DNA of 64,000 nt from Lates calcarifer (GCF_001640805.2 NC_066845.1:20648307-20712306); one strand, 5' to 3'. Shown: positions 11,598-24,803, numbered from the stretch's first letter. The notes: generated by a model from the sequence alone, not told the origin. A program made the numbers and translations.

Positions 11598-11608
11598 CCT
11601 GGAGAGAG
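11411..11608 (-). CDS. cyb561a3: cyb561a3 exon 3 (start codon, TM1, first heme His)
   Basis: Acceptor GCATACAG ends at 11609 and donor GTGAGT starts at 11410. The ATG at 11597-11595 is 11 bases into the exon and gives MSSIMIFYIC, a short cytosolic start running straight into TM1 as in the family. Ends in phase 1 inside the Gly codon of YGIG. Confidence 0.92.
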
Positions 11609-12506
11609 CTGTATGCTAAATAGATTTTTGAAAATTAAATAAAATCAAAACAAAAGGACAGCAGGGCGGCGTAGTGTTGTGTTGCTGATTCAATCCCAAA
11701 GTGAGTTAGTCACTGCCAGCACTGATCTCATCATTTGCAGGTAAGAGGAAGTCTAAATGCTTCATATTTAAAAGAATACATTTGTAGACACCTGGGTCAC
11801 ACATGCTTATTGTTTTAATAATAATACAATTACTATACTATTTCAAAGTGGAGCAGTTCTAACCTAGACATTGAAATATTGTCAGTGAAATACTGTTGAG
11901 ACAAAGGCTAAACACTACCTAGATGTCTGCACAAACTTTTATCCATGCTGAGCATCTTCCTGCTCACCCTTTGTCAGCTGCAGTGGATAAAAACAGCAGC
12001 AAACCTGAATGTTAACTAAAATATATTCATACCAGAAAGGATAAATACAGCATGTGAAAGTGAACCTAAATTCCTTTCAACAATCAGAATTTGTCCTTTG
12101 AAAAAAAAAAATCTAACAAAAACAAATAGAACTGACTGAACCTCTTTCAACCATTAACTACCACTATTTATTTCAGCATAACATCAAGCTCAACATTTTA
12201 TCATAAGCTCAACATTTGTCAGAAATGTGCACCAGTGCTGCATACCTTTCCTTGTCCACAGCTGCTGTAAAACTGGAAGCACTTCAACACTGAACTTAAC
12301 TCCACATCACGTAGGAGTTATTGCTGTATCTCATGATTTCCCCCAGTCAATCTTTGTTAGATACTCACGGTGTTATTTGCTTTCACTTCGTGTTTCTCTG
12401 GTTCAGCTGAGGTCTCACTTCCACATTTGGCTGTATTGAGGTGGCCGAGGGGGAAGCAATCTGAGGTGGAGGAACACCGGGGAGATGAAGGACCACCCCG
12501 CTGCAT
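11594..12506 (-). other. Upstream ORF of cyb561a3 (50 codons, spliced)
   Basis: An ATG at 12506-12504 in non-coding exon 2 opens a frame that runs 46 codons to the donor at 12369. It continues CTC TCT CCA GGA TGA in exon 3, so the uORF stop shares ATGA with the main start codon. This is seen in the sequence, given the splice model; use of the uORF is inferred. No known peptide family was recognised. Confidence 0.5.
11609..12368. other. cyb561a3 intron 2 (5' UTR intron)
   Basis: 0.76 kb of AT-rich sequence; no other feature recognised. Confidence 0.5.
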
Positions 12507-12513
12507 CTGCTGC
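12369..12513 (-). other. cyb561a3: cyb561a3 non-coding exon 2 (5' UTR)
   Basis: Acceptor TCTTTATAG ends at 12514 and donor GTGAGT starts at 12368. It is pyrimidine-poor and GC-richer than its surroundings. It joins to the acceptor at 11609 just before the start codon. Confidence 0.6.
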
Positions 12514-13166
12514 CTATAAAGAAGATGGAAAGTGGGAGTTGGACACGTTAATCAGTTTAGGTGTAGAGTAATTGTAAGCATCCAACAACAACAACAAAAT
12601 TCTCCTGAAACAAATATACAGAACAATATCAGATTTTTGTAAAGATTTAAGTGAAATAAGAACACAAACGTTTTCGCTCTCTTTCCACATGTGATAAGGT
12701 CACCAAGTTAATGTCATGGGAGAAAGACACGTCTCATGACCCTGCTTTGACACAGTAGGTAACTATTTCAACTTTAACATTTTCTTAGCGATTTCTCTTT
12801 TCACTAAAACCATTTCTAAGTATACCGACTGAAAAAGTACCGTTTATAAATTCCTTTAAAGTGTTAAGTCATCTTGTGACTGATGCGTCTCTTCTGTCTA
12901 AGCAATGTCATCTTAAATTTGCATGTTTTTCAAATGAAGGCTCGTAAAATTGCCGTCCTCGGTTATGAGCTGCTGCTATCGCACACAAGTCGGATATTTC
13001 ACGTGTTCAAAGTCATATAGTCGTGTACCTCATTTACAAACACTCCACATCTCTAAAGACGACTGACGACTGTTGAAATATCGAGAATTTAAGCTGTGTT
13101 TACAGCTGGAACACTTGCCTATCAGGAAGCGGTATTTACCTAACCGATTTCCTTATTGACAGCGCA

Positions 13167-13187
13167 AGGCCTTGTGGGAAATGTGGT
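13167..13187. promoter_or_regulatory. Possible ZNF143/SBS-like site near cyb561a3 start
   Basis: The 21 bases from AGGCCTTGTGGG to ATGTGGT agree at 16 of 21 positions with the remembered Staf/ZNF143 consensus read in reverse (AGGCATGCTGGGAATTGTAGT). Such sites cluster near start sites of broadly expressed genes. Confidence 0.35.
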
Positions 13188-13199
13188 TTTATTAGTTAC

Positions 13200-13290
13200 C
13201 TGCGTGTCTCGCAGAACTAGGCATTGTATCTCATCACCGTGAATTAATGGAGAAATCAAAAGTAGTGCACTGTATCATTCGCTGCTCTGC
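13200..13290 (-). other. cyb561a3: cyb561a3 non-coding exon 1 (approximate)
   Basis: Donor CACGCAG then GTAACT at 13200/13199. A second usable donor (GGTTAG then GTAAAT) lies at 13140/13139, so exon 1 may instead end there. The start site is unknown. Confidence 0.4.
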
Positions 13291-14650
13291 CCTTCAGTTC
13301 TTCTGATGCTGTTTTCCTCAGCTCTGAACAGGCAGCCTCTATGACTGTGTAGGATGACTGTTGATCAAACTTTGAGAAAATGATCTTTGCAAGAGTCAAG
13401 GCAATAAGACTCTTAACACAAACAAACAAACAAACAAAATAACTGAATGATACAGCAGTAAAACTATGAACTATACAGCCAGTAAACAACTTTGGGTTGT
13501 AATAGCATGCATTAGCCTACAAATGAAAAACTAGAAAAAGAGACCCTACTGTAGGGAGATGACTGCCCCTGCAGGAAAGCTGACCTGTAGTCTGTTGTCT
13601 TTCAGCTCCACCTGGAGGCAGTTTTAGTCGGTATCATATTTGCTCTGCTTTGTAGTAATTTGTTCCATGCATTAGACTGCTATCTTATGCTGCTCCCATT
13701 GTCTCCTGTTAATATTTATTCAGACAGAATAAAAATATACATACATACATCAAGAATAAAACCAACTGATAAGTTAAAATAATGAGACAATAGAACAGTT
13801 AGACAGGGACAGTCTTATTTGCAACTATAGAAAGTCCAGATTAAAATGACCATTTCCAAATGGCTCATTTATTTTAAAAGGAATTATTGTGCATTAGAAA
13901 TTTTTAATGATCAAAAAATTGTCTATTCTATTATGTGTTTTATGTATAGATGCATTTAATAGGGACAATGCACGTTAATAAACATTGCTATGAATACACC
14001 AGATTTACCAAGAGGCTATTTTTCATCTGCAGTCCCTAAATAGATGTTACAAGATCAAAAATGACAAAGTTATTGAGATTATTTGGAAGCATGCAAAGCA
14101 AAACAATAAGAGAAGAGACAGCAGACAGCAAGGTACAAAGCACACACAAACAGATCCTAAACTCAAGGTTCACTTATTGGCTTTTTCTGAAGCTTTTAAA
14201 CAGCTCCCATTACCGCCCTCTTCAGCAAATAGCTCCCTGTACTGAGTACTTTAAGGACCTCATGTCCTTGTTGGATTAAAACTTGACTGGAGAGATTTAT
14301 TATTGATAACATAAGAAAAAAACATTGAGGTTCTTTTTGGTAGGTACTCTCTCTCTGACTGGAGTTACATATATTTTTTGTAGCAGGCAGTTTTGGAGAC
14401 AGAGAGGAAACTTGTGGAGAGTTGGATGACATGCACAGAAGACCCCAGCTGGGGTCAAAGCAACAGTATAGCAATTATTTGGTGTGCATTTTAACAACTA
14501 GGGTACAGGACACTTCCTCTTTTCATCTAAAAGCAAGTGGATCTCTTTTATTTATCCTCTCCTAAAGAATATCATGGGACTGCGGCAATGCTGATATCAT
14601 TAATCACATAAAACTATGACATCAGCTGTGTGCAGACTGAGGAATTTCTG

Positions 14651-14653
<3 letters not shown>

Positions 14654-14702
<49 letters not shown>

Positions 14703-14703
14703 A
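14654..14703. repeat. (TG)n microsatellite
   Basis: About 24 TG units with one TATA interruption. Confidence 0.95.
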
Positions 14704-14869
14704 TGTCAGTTGCTGCACATTTAAGCAGCAGTTCAAACTGCTGCTGTAACTATAAGTTTAAAGACAATAAAGACAGTTAAATACTTAATAATCAATAATC
14801 TGCCACAGTTTGCTGCAAAGGAGTGTGCAAAAGATTAGGTAACCCACTATTAGTCCCACAGTGGGGAGA

Positions 14870-15265
14870 CTTACATTGTTGCAGCAGCAAAAAATACATT
14901 TAGAAAAAAGCAAGATATTAAACAAAATAATATGTAGCAATGTATAAAAATTATAAACAATATGATCAATACAAACAAGGCTATGTGCACAACAAATTGG
15001 ATTTGAATACTGATATTGCGCAGTTGGAAATGGTAACCCTTAGTGAATGGTATGAGCTGTTTCATTGGTAGGGATTAAAGTCTAGTGTTAGTGAGTCAAA
15101 GTCTGTGTGAGTGTGTAGTCTACTGAGAGCAGTGCTGGTTGTAGAGTCTGACAGCAGCAGGAAGGAAGGACCTGCGATACCTCTCCTTCACACACTTTAG
15201 GTGAAGCAGCCTATCGCTGAAGGAGCTGCTCAGTGCTGTCACACTGTCCTGCATGTAAGAGCAAT
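14870..15265 (-). mobile_element. LINE fragment: reverse transcriptase C-terminus and 3' UTR
   Basis: On the minus strand, 15263-15120 encodes a stop-terminated peptide containing LLHLKCVKERYRRSFLPAAV and RLYN. This is the typical last segment of fish non-LTR reverse-transcriptase polyproteins (R..RSF.P.AV.L.N). The sequence down to about 14870 would be its 3' UTR. 5'-truncated and dead; clade not decided. Confidence 0.65.
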
Positions 15266-15839
15266 GCTTTTTTTTATTTAAACCATAGTTTGGCTCCAAC
15301 CACAAACACATGACCAGGTTGAATCTGCTATTGTTTGATGTCGAAACTTCATTCAGTAGTTCTCACAAAAAGGTATGACAGTTCATTGCAGTTTTTCTCT
15401 GGATCTTATACTGTCTGCATTTGCTTATAACAAGGACTTTATCTAAGGGAAGGTGCATCAATATAGAGGACCTGAGCCCCTGTCCTCCAGCACTGTTCTC
15501 AAACAGACAAGAGTCAAGCTGTCAGTGGATGTAGGTCCCTTTATATCATCAAAGCCTCTCAGATCCCCCACCAGAATCCTTGAAGTGATGTTTTCAGATG
15601 TTTCTCCTCAGTGTGACTGGCCTCAGCAGCACAGTGTTGAGGATGAGGATAGAGTTAATGTTCTGTATTTCCTTTCCTCCTTCTTGGTGTCTGGCATGGA
15701 CTTTGTCTCATCCTTATATTGCTGCGGTGGTTTCTCTCTCGGCGGTCTTTGAAGCCAGAGATCCAGAACTCAGGCTTGGTGTCAAGCTGTCAGTCTCTGG
15801 ACAGTGTTTCAAACAGCTCATATGAGTTTTAGAAATAAC

Positions 15840-15880
15840 AAAAAAAAAAAAAAAAAAAAAAAAGAGAGAGAGAGAGAGAG
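15840..15880. repeat. Poly-A followed by (GA)n
   Basis: 24 A residues, then about eight GA units. Confidence 0.9.
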
Positions 15881-16379
15881 AAAAGAAACTAACGATAAAT
15901 CAAGATTAAGAGACTACAGCTATGCTAGCAGTTTGATGAAGCTGGTGCTTACAGTAACAACACTAACATGCTCATGTTTAATGGGCACAGTTTAGCTAGT
16001 ATGCTAACATTTGCTACTATACACTAAAAAGAGTGCAACTGATGCTAAAGGGAACTAAACTAAGTCACCATTTGTTGATACATTTTTATTCAACAACCGC
16101 AAATGTAAACCTGGTGGTGCTACAGAAAAAGTCAGGCTATCAGACTGACGCTGCCATCCCTATAGAGCTGTGCTGTAAGCACAGTTAAACCAATCATGGA
16201 AAATACTGTAAACCCATACCACATATTCTTCTGATTAAATTGGACCCAGGATTATATTTTGGAGCTGGAGATACATCATTATTCTCATGACATTCTGTTA
16301 TGACAAAATTTGAAGATTCTTCACTTTATTTAAACTGGTTGTCTCATTGAGATTCTTTTCATCTTCTCAAAATGAAACT

Positions 16380-16440
16380 GGAGCCAGCAGTTGGTTAGCT
16401 TAACTTAGCATAAAGACTGGAAACAGTGGGGAAACAGACT
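16380..16440. repeat. MITE fragment
   Basis: GAGCCAGCAGTTGGTTAGCT followed by TAACTTAGCATAAAGACTGG is the recurrent wording of a fish MITE whose other part is seen at 7080-7190. Confidence 0.5.
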
Positions 16441-18733
16441 ATTACTATAACAGTACCTCAGCTTCAGTTTCACTCATTTGTTGGAGGGAAGATGGAAAAG
16501 AGGAGGAGATGCACCTTCTGCAGGAACTGGACTGCAAAATACTTGCCGCTGTGGCAGGGCAACATTATTCAAATTCACCAGTGTCAACTGCATTTACATC
16601 AACCCTGGTAGACTAAATATTAGTATGAAAAATAACAATATTACAAAATACAATTAAACAGCGCCACAAACTATAGCCTCCATAATGACCATAGGTTGAA
16701 CTAACACTTCTCCAAGAAGTCAACAATGTGTTTCTCTACAAACAAGTGATCTACAACTTGAGGAATACATTCTCTGTTCTTTGAAATATGAATTAAGGAT
16801 TCATGATCACCCATTTATTACAGGTTATTTATTAATGAAACATTGATTTGTGGTTCAAAATGAGAGACATATGTGGGCATGATTATTTAAAAAAAATAAC
16901 TCCATACAGTGAAAAAAGTATTATTATTATTTTTTTTTTATCTAACAATATATATTTCTTATATAATAGTATATCTTTGAATGTCTGCTCTTTTATTTTC
17001 ATCATTTGGTTTTGAATTCTACTCAAATGTAGCTATTTTGTCCCATATTTTTGTCCCATGCCATGTGTGAACTGCTGAGTTGTTCAGCAGCAGGCCTCTG
17101 GTAAAGCTGTCTGCAGCAGTTCAGGTCAGAAATCCTACTGTCCTCATAGACAAAATGCAGGAAATATGATCCCCACTGGGACTCCCACTGAAACTGACAT
17201 TTGGGTTATTAAGCTGCAGAATAAGTGAAATGAATGATTCTTTCCTGAAGTAAATTAACTCAGATCTGTGATGTCATACTGATCTACAGTGTGGAGCCAC
17301 TCTGTTGGCAGTGAATTGGAGGCTGACTTTGTGAATCAGAAATTATCTCCCCTTATACTGAGAGAGTAATCCTGAATTCTGTCATAGTGACCTTTTCTAC
17401 CTTTTTCAATTTATTCTCAGCAGAGTTTTACATCAATATAATAAATTCAGATTAAAGGATATGGCAAATCTCCTCTGGTTTCCAGCAGAAGAGGTAGTAT
17501 ATTTTATACTTATTCATTTAGCTTCATATTTTAGAGCTGAATTTCAGTCCTATTGTCCTTTAAGTCATATGGTGTAGCTCTGAAGGCCAAAAAAGTGAGA
17601 TTGAATGCCTTTTTATCCACTTCTCCACACTGATTAACAGAGTTCTTGTTATGAGGACTGGCAAGCTGTTTTATCTCCTTCTTACTTGGCCTGAATGAAG
17701 TGATCATCATAGCCTTCATCAAAATCAGCCCCTATTCATTCAAAATTGCACATAAGAAGTACCCAGCATCCTTTTGGAACAGTACTTACAGGAACGTGAG
17801 AGGAATTGTGTAAGACAATTTTGGAGGAAATCTAATTTATTTTTCTTGCATGTTCACGGGTACAATGGTCATGAAAATGGGATTTCAAATTAAAGGGATG
17901 CTAACTGAACACTGTTGTATTATTAGGTATTGTGTTGTGGAAATGGGAAACAACCCAAGAGTGTTTTGTTCAAAGGGATCCAATTGTAATAATACACTGG
18001 ATGTCAATGTGATCCCAGAGGCCTTTTGGTTTATGATCACACACACTAGAGGTTTTGGGTCTCTGCCTTCAGCTCCATAAAGTCCTTGGCAGCTGTGGAG
18101 AGCCAATAGAGCTGTTATCAGAAAATGGAACTGAATTCTCCAGAGAGGCAGCTGGGCTTTTTGGGGTCTTACCAATAATCACAGGAAGCTACGGTCAAAT
18201 TGGTAAAATAGAGTAAAAAGATGCTGAAGGAGTCAAAAGTTGCAGAGTGTTTTAGGGAGTGAGAGTCAGACTCCTGCTGAAGGCTTGATAAAACCAGATT
18301 TTAAAGCTGCATCCATTTTTTTTCACTGCATTGTTTCAGCAGAGATCTTAAGGTGATTAAAAACTATAGATACTAATAATCCCCTCCGTGAGTTGTTGAC
18401 TGAAGTTCATTTAATCTTTTAAATGGCAATTTTAAATGCATTACATCCAATGAATTGTGATGGAGGCAAGACTCTAAGAGACAAATACTGCAAGCACATA
18501 ACATCTACAGTATCCACATGGCTGAATATACGGAGAAGTAAATGAAAAATACATTCTTTCATAATTTATGCAAACTCACCTGGACAACAACAAAGCAATA
18601 AAATAGGATGAAAAGAACTGGTAACATTAAACCAATGACAATTCATCAATTCCTAAGGCAGAGTGGAGTATATAATATCGAGTAACACTGAGGATTAATT
18701 ATATAGGGTGGATAAAGCCTGGTATTAAAAAGT

Positions 18734-19492
18734 CACAATGCTTGTCATGAATAAGGTAATGGTATTTTTAGTTTCACCATTACTGATCTAGTGGGAAAGT
18801 AACGTACATAGATTTGTTGCAAATACAGTGCATATGGTTGTAGTGACATTCAGTCTTCAGAGTTATCTCATTATATTCATGCATACACATGAGGGCCGCT
18901 GATCAACTAGATCATAGAACTGATACCCAATTCAGATAAATTGATTTTTGAACTGTATGCCATGACAGTGTAAAGCATCTGCTCTTCACCTCCTATTTTG
19001 CAGTGGACATTGAAACTGTTGTGGACACCCAATAACAAGGGTGTGGTCCAGTTATCTAGCTAGCACAGTGGCTCAATTCAGTTAACAGTGAACACCATGA
19101 CAGTAAATTGAAATCCTATTGGCATAAACTCTAGGCCTTTTGTATCAATGCACAGTTAATTCTACAGATAAAGTATTTTCGATGTGTTAACAGCTACTCC
19201 TGCTCTATCCAAACCTGTGTAAAAACACAACAACAACTTAAAAACTCATACTATCGTTCAAGTTAAAACAATAGTTTAATCGTGGTAGTTCAGTTTCTGC
19301 TTAAACTCAAATTTTGAATTTGATATTTCAGAGCCTTTCAAGTTCTAATTATTACAAGAAAGAAATCCCTTGAATAAGTCAGTAAAATCTGTTAAAAATA
19401 AAAACACTTTCAAACACTACAGGACCTGACAGTGAGAGAGAAAGCAACAGGCAGAATCATGTAGAGTGGGGTATATAACATGGATTAACATT
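18734..19492. repeat. Direct repeat, copy A
   Basis: Shares long blocks with copy B (22761-23502), e.g. ATGCTTGTCATGAATAAGGT, AACAAGGGTGTGGTCCAGTT and AGCTACTCCTGCTCTATCCA, in the same order and strand. A middle block (about 18855-19010) differs. Its end (GAGTGGGGTATATAAC, about 19463) resembles a sequence just before its start (GAGTGGAGTATATAAT, about 18662). Confidence 0.75.
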
Positions 19493-20474
19493 AATGATTA
19501 ATTATTTGGGGTGATAACTGCTGTTCCATGAAGATGTTATGGTGGTGATTGCTCACTGAAATATGCACCATAACCAGAAATTATTTCACATTGAAGGCAT
19601 GTGTATACTGTTAATATTTATATTAAGGATTCACTGTTACTATGGCAAATGTGTGTTATTTTTAAATAAAAAGAAAAGTAAAGAAAAGTTATAAATGTCC
19701 TAAAGTGTAATTACATGAGATGACATCTCAACCCTTTTATTTATGGTGTGATCCAGTTCTTTTTACTGAATTGAAATGTATCTGTGAAAACATGCCAGAA
19801 TCAAAGTCAAAGTCATCAAAGTTTGAAGTTTCTTGCTGTGCATCTTTGTGCTTGCTCACAGTCAGTGGCTGCTGTATTTTCCTGTGCAGGATCAAACACG
19901 GTTTTCTTTTTTTTTCTGTGTGATGATAGGTCAGCAGGTGCTTCATTTCTCTTATGTTTGCAACTGAGCTCTGCAGCCAACAGACACACATCTTATTTCC
20001 ATTTGTTGGTGTCTGTCTCTACATCACAGAGAAACAGTACATGGACCCTGGGAGAAGGCAGTCTTTTAAACATGGGGTTTGGTTAGAGCTGACTTACCAG
20101 TGAAACTCATTCCGTTGCTACTATACTGGGCAATACCACACTGGCAGGCTCATAAGAGTAGTAGTAAAGAAGAGCACTGAATATTATATCACAAGGTTTC
20201 TATCCACTGAAAGATTTTTGATGTGGAGCAAGACATGTCTCTCACTGACATCATTATCTGACAGTGAACTGATTTTCTACAACATTTACACCAACAACAT
20301 TTTCGGTAATCACTATCAAAAAATCCTTTAACTCAAGGTTTGAAAGTATCAGCTCACCTTAGCATCACTAAGATGATTCCCATAGATACTACTGAGGATT
20401 GTGACAGATCGTGTCAGGTTTCCAAGTGGATGGACTTCAAAACCTCGTAGGCTGTTGATTGGATGAGGGAAGAT

Positions 20475-20910
20475 TTTGGTCCAGAGAGAAATCTTAAATG
20501 GATGTCATAAAATTTTGCACACAGGTCCCAAGATTTTGAGTCTTAATGATGTTGATCTCTGACTACATCTAGTTACACCAACAGGTCAAAAATTTCAAGA
20601 CAATTGATATCATCCAGTCCCAGTACTTCAATTTATGACTTGCAAAATGGATGATATTCCCATTAGCCTTAGCTGTACTTTTGTAGTGCTGATTAACAAA
20701 CGTTAGCATGTTAACACACTGAAACTGAAAAGATGAACATGCTAAATATAACCTGCTATGCCAGCTTTTTCATTGTGTCCATGTTAGAACAAGAACCACT
20801 ATCATTTTTATGTTTACTTCACTGTGACTCTTCAGGGTCAAATACAAGCTTTGGAACCAAAACAATTTGTTTTCCTTTATAGCCTCACAGAACCGCTAGC
20901 TAGCAAGGAG
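20475..20910. repeat. Dispersed teleost repeat, copy 2
   Basis: Contains CCCATTAGCCTTAGCTGTAC, AACGTTAGCATGTTAACAC and TAGCCTCACAGAACCGCTAG. Same family as 8447-8700. Confidence 0.55.
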
Positions 20911-22760
20911 CTTTAATGTTGAGCAACTTCAGTTTCTCATCATTACTCTGTCAAATTCTGATATCATTTATCACATCAGGGCGGATTTAGAATAAAACTT
21001 TGAATTCACTCTGTTTGAAGATGTTTGAAGTATGTGATGTGGTTTGCTGAGTGCTTCCTCAGTTTTGATTTTACAACCACTCAGTGTGAATGGAAACCAT
21101 AGCTATATGTTTTCCTTCACTGTGGTGATGGGCTTATATTCAAAACAAGTCATGTAGGAGAATTGTTTCCAAATTCCATTCCAGTAACATGTACACTTTA
21201 CTATCTATTTTACACTTGAAAATACTTTGTATGGCCAAGGAAGAGCTCTACAGCAACAGACTGATTTCAGATTTCAAAACTGCTTGTGTTTCATGTAACA
21301 AAGTATAACATGGCCACTGAGCAGCTGAGCCCTCACATCTTTAATAGACCTGTACCTTGCATTACTTTTCCCGAGTGGTAATTTGGCTAGTACACTAGAC
21401 AGCTGCTAAAGAATGTTTAATAATGTTCCCAGCAAGCATTAAGTCTGATGCATGAGAGTCAGAAAGCTGATTTGTTACAGCAGAGGTATCATTTAGCTGA
21501 ATGTTACAGTGACACCTCTATTAACTGCTCTGGGTTTGAGTACACACCGTAGGGCTAGTATCTGAATTGACGGACACAGTAATTCCATCAACACTCATAA
21601 TGTTAATGTCAGAAAAACACACTATGAGAGTGATGAGAGTAAGTGAGCAGCGGATGCAATGTGCTATTCAACTTGCTGAATGAATGAAAGACGAAATGAG
21701 GCAGCAAAATGCTGAACTGACTGACTGACAAGTGAGTGGAACTCTGAGTAGCTCATGAAGACAGATTGTGTGAATGTAGAATTTATGTTTGTCACTTTAT
21801 CTATGGCTACAGCACCAATGACAGGTAGGAAATGTACGGTACACTAATGAAACATTTTTGATGAGGCCCTGATACTCACAACACCTGTGGGATGAACTTA
21901 GTTTCCAGAAAGAGGAGCATCAGCCCATCAACTGTGGTAAGCTGCGGGAAGTGCTAATGTCTGCCAGCTCAGCAGGACACTACATGTTCCCTGCTGAGTC
22001 ACTGTCACAACATGTAGCAGCTTCTCTCAGGGTCAAGTTTGCACTGTACTGAACAGAGGTTTCTTTGGTTGTTGCAGAGAGTATTGCTCTGTAGTGATCT
22101 TATGGCTTACTGAGCTCCTGCTGGTAAATGACACAGTGGTCACCATGAGACATCTTAAGGCAAACTACTACAGTACAGCAGGAATCAGAGCAATAAAGGA
22201 CATGTCCTGTATATGACCAAACAATCTCACATGAATCTCTGTTTGGTTCCCAGAGGATGAATTCTACTTTATTCTACTGTGCTTCTTCTTAGAAATTCCA
22301 GGCTTTTCTAAAATCTCTAATCCAGTCTGACTCTGACCTTCACAACACAGAGGTGCCTGAAAACCAAAAAATCATGGATGCTTCATGTCAACCGATGTCC
22401 ATTGCTCAATGTGTTTGAGTGCACTTAAATTTGAATTTAAAGAATATGGTGTTATATCATCAGTGTGTTAATATGGGAATCCTTCCCATCGCTACTATCC
22501 ATTCCACACAGGGAATGGGAATCACATGATCATCATTAGCAGATGAAAAGACTGAAAAGACATGTTTTCAATGTCAAGAACGAATATCACAAAACCCACC
22601 GGTGTAATTACTAACACTGACTATGGCTACATTTCATTACATTTTACGACCATGGCATGGTGCAGCGCATGTTGGCTCATTGTCATGGATTCTGAAATGG
22701 AATAGAATCTTCATTAACGGTAAAGAAGTTGAATTTCTCTGGGTACCTTTGTGGACAAAT

Positions 22761-23502
22761 CATAATGCTTGTCATGAATAAGGTAATGGTATTTTGTTTC
22801 ACCATTACTCATCTGGTGGGAAATTACCATACATAGATTTGTTGCAGATACAGTGCATATGGTTATAGTGATATTGTTTGCCCACAAATACTAACCACAT
22901 CTTTCCAAAAACATAGTGTCTGTGTTTTCAATTAGCTTAAACTAGTTATATTCTCTATAGAGATAACTGATTGACTGAACATTGAAACTGTTGAAGACAT
23001 AAACATCTGCTTCCTACTCCAATAACAAGGGTGTGGTCCAGTTATCTAGCTAGCTCAGTGGCTCAATTCAGTTAACAGTGAACAGCATGACAGTAAATTG
23101 AAATCATACTGACATAAACTCTAGGCCTTTTGCATCAATGCACAGTTAATTCTACAGATAAAGTATTTTCTATGTGTTGACAGCTACTCCTGCTCTATCC
23201 AAACCTGTGTAATAACACTGTAACATCTGCTATTAGTCAAAAAAACAAGTTCACACTTTTTATTCTTAAGGACTTTTGTATTTCAGTTTTTGCCCATAAA
23301 CTCAAATTTGGAATTTGGTATTTCAGAGCTTACCAACTTTTACAGAATAATTCAAAGAATTAGTTAAGTCAGTTAAAATAATGGTGAATGGGGAAATCAA
23401 AATGAAACAGGCTGACAAACACTAAAAGTGAAAGTGAGAGATAACAACAGGCAAAAGATGTAAACACAAAAAATGGGTATTATGTAACAATGTGATTAAC
23501 CT
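22761..23502. repeat. Direct repeat, copy B
   Basis: Second copy, about 4.0 kb to the right of copy A in the same orientation. No ORF or RT/transposase motif was seen in either copy. Confidence 0.75.
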
Positions 23503-24126
23503 TCTATCATGTATATTGCAGACAAGTATATACATGACTTCCCTGATAGTCACACAGATCAGTGCAAGACAGAACCACCGAGGTGCACAATTCATTAAGT
23601 GCAGGAAACCGGGGGGGGGGGAATACACTTTCTCTCAAGCGCAACTACTCAGGTACTTTTGCGCAAGGCACTTAACAGAAACGCATCAGTAGTACCCAGC
23701 AGAGCCTTTTGTGGTTCTGATGTTACTGTTGTGATCAGGATTATGGCTGAGGTGTAACAATAGACTAGAAACAAAATGCAGACAGGAGATTAAAAAACAA
23801 AATTAAATTAATTTCAATTTTTGGCTTTTAGCTCGTAAACAAACAGCCAAGCAGAACCACGGCCATGAACACTGTCAATCGACAAGTATTTGACACAGTC
23901 AGGTAAAGAACATTGTAAATAAGTTATACAAATCATAAATTTAACAGCTCTCCACCATAGTAGCTCATCGTACTTGTATTAAGCCTAGTATTTATCTCTT
24001 TGACATTTAGCTTAATGCTTCATGTGTTCTGTTACTCAATCAGTGCGGCTGTACAGACATTCTTTCCTGAAGACATATTTAAATAAACGCTTATTAAGGG
24101 ATGAAAATGTCAGTATGTGCGTCACA

Positions 24127-24132
24127 TTTATT
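24127..24132 (-). terminator. Candidate polyadenylation signal of tnfrsf10-like
   Basis: AATAAA on the minus strand about 670 bases past the stop codon. It is the nearest canonical hexamer I could find; a variant signal nearer the stop is possible. Confidence 0.35.
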
Positions 24133-24803
24133 CAACCAATCATGAGGTGTGGGCCGAGTAAAACACAGTCTTTGGTATAAAAGACAGCAAACACTTTTTT
24201 TAAATACTTCACTATCAACCCTCCATGTAGAGGTGAAGGGAATAAGTTATTTTCAGTCAGACACAAAGAACAACTGAATTCAAGCTGTAATTTTAGTGTC
24301 TATATAAGGTCATGTAGGCATATAATTCAGCCAGGTTTGACTTGCAATTCCCCATCAGTGCTGTGTGGTAACAGTAACCTGCCTGCCCCTAACACGAGAG
24401 AACTACCAGTGTCAACAAAATACACACTTGGTAGGTGTGCAAGTGATTTATGGTTTTTTTTTGACTGAAGAGATTTACTTCTTACTAAAATACCACATAA
24501 TGTGGTAGCCTTGTGCTTTGCTTCTCCACTGGTCAAAACAACAAGGACCTCACGCCATAAATGACAATCATGAGACATCATTACTCATGTTTTCTCTTAC
24601 AGGAGCCACCTGAAGGCCATTATGGGTGGCAGCCTTTTGATTCGTTTATCCAACCAGTGCTCGACTAAACACAAACTTTTTTTTTCCCCTACAGAAATTC
24701 TATGCAAACCAGTATTGGATGGTGCATAGTCTTTCAGCAACAAGGATCTCAAAGCATATGTAATATTCCTAAAACGAAGGATTTTCTAAAAGAAGTTCAT
24801 CTC

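Larger units (their letters stand above)
13300..24120. other. Intergenic region cyb561a3 / tnfrsf10-like
   Basis: 10.8 kb with no supportable coding exon. Contains a TG microsatellite (14654-14703), a LINE 3' end (14870-15265), an A/GA tract (15840-15880), a repeat fragment at 16380-16440, two direct repeats (18734-19492, 22761-23502), a dispersed repeat (20475-20910) and a G run near 23610. The rest is unassigned. Confidence 0.6.

Noticed and set aside
17885..18175. Minus-strand ORF with a signal-peptide-like start (WRIQFHFLITALLALHSCQG)
   Set aside because: No recognised family, no good donor at the end of the plausible part, and no partner exons downstream.
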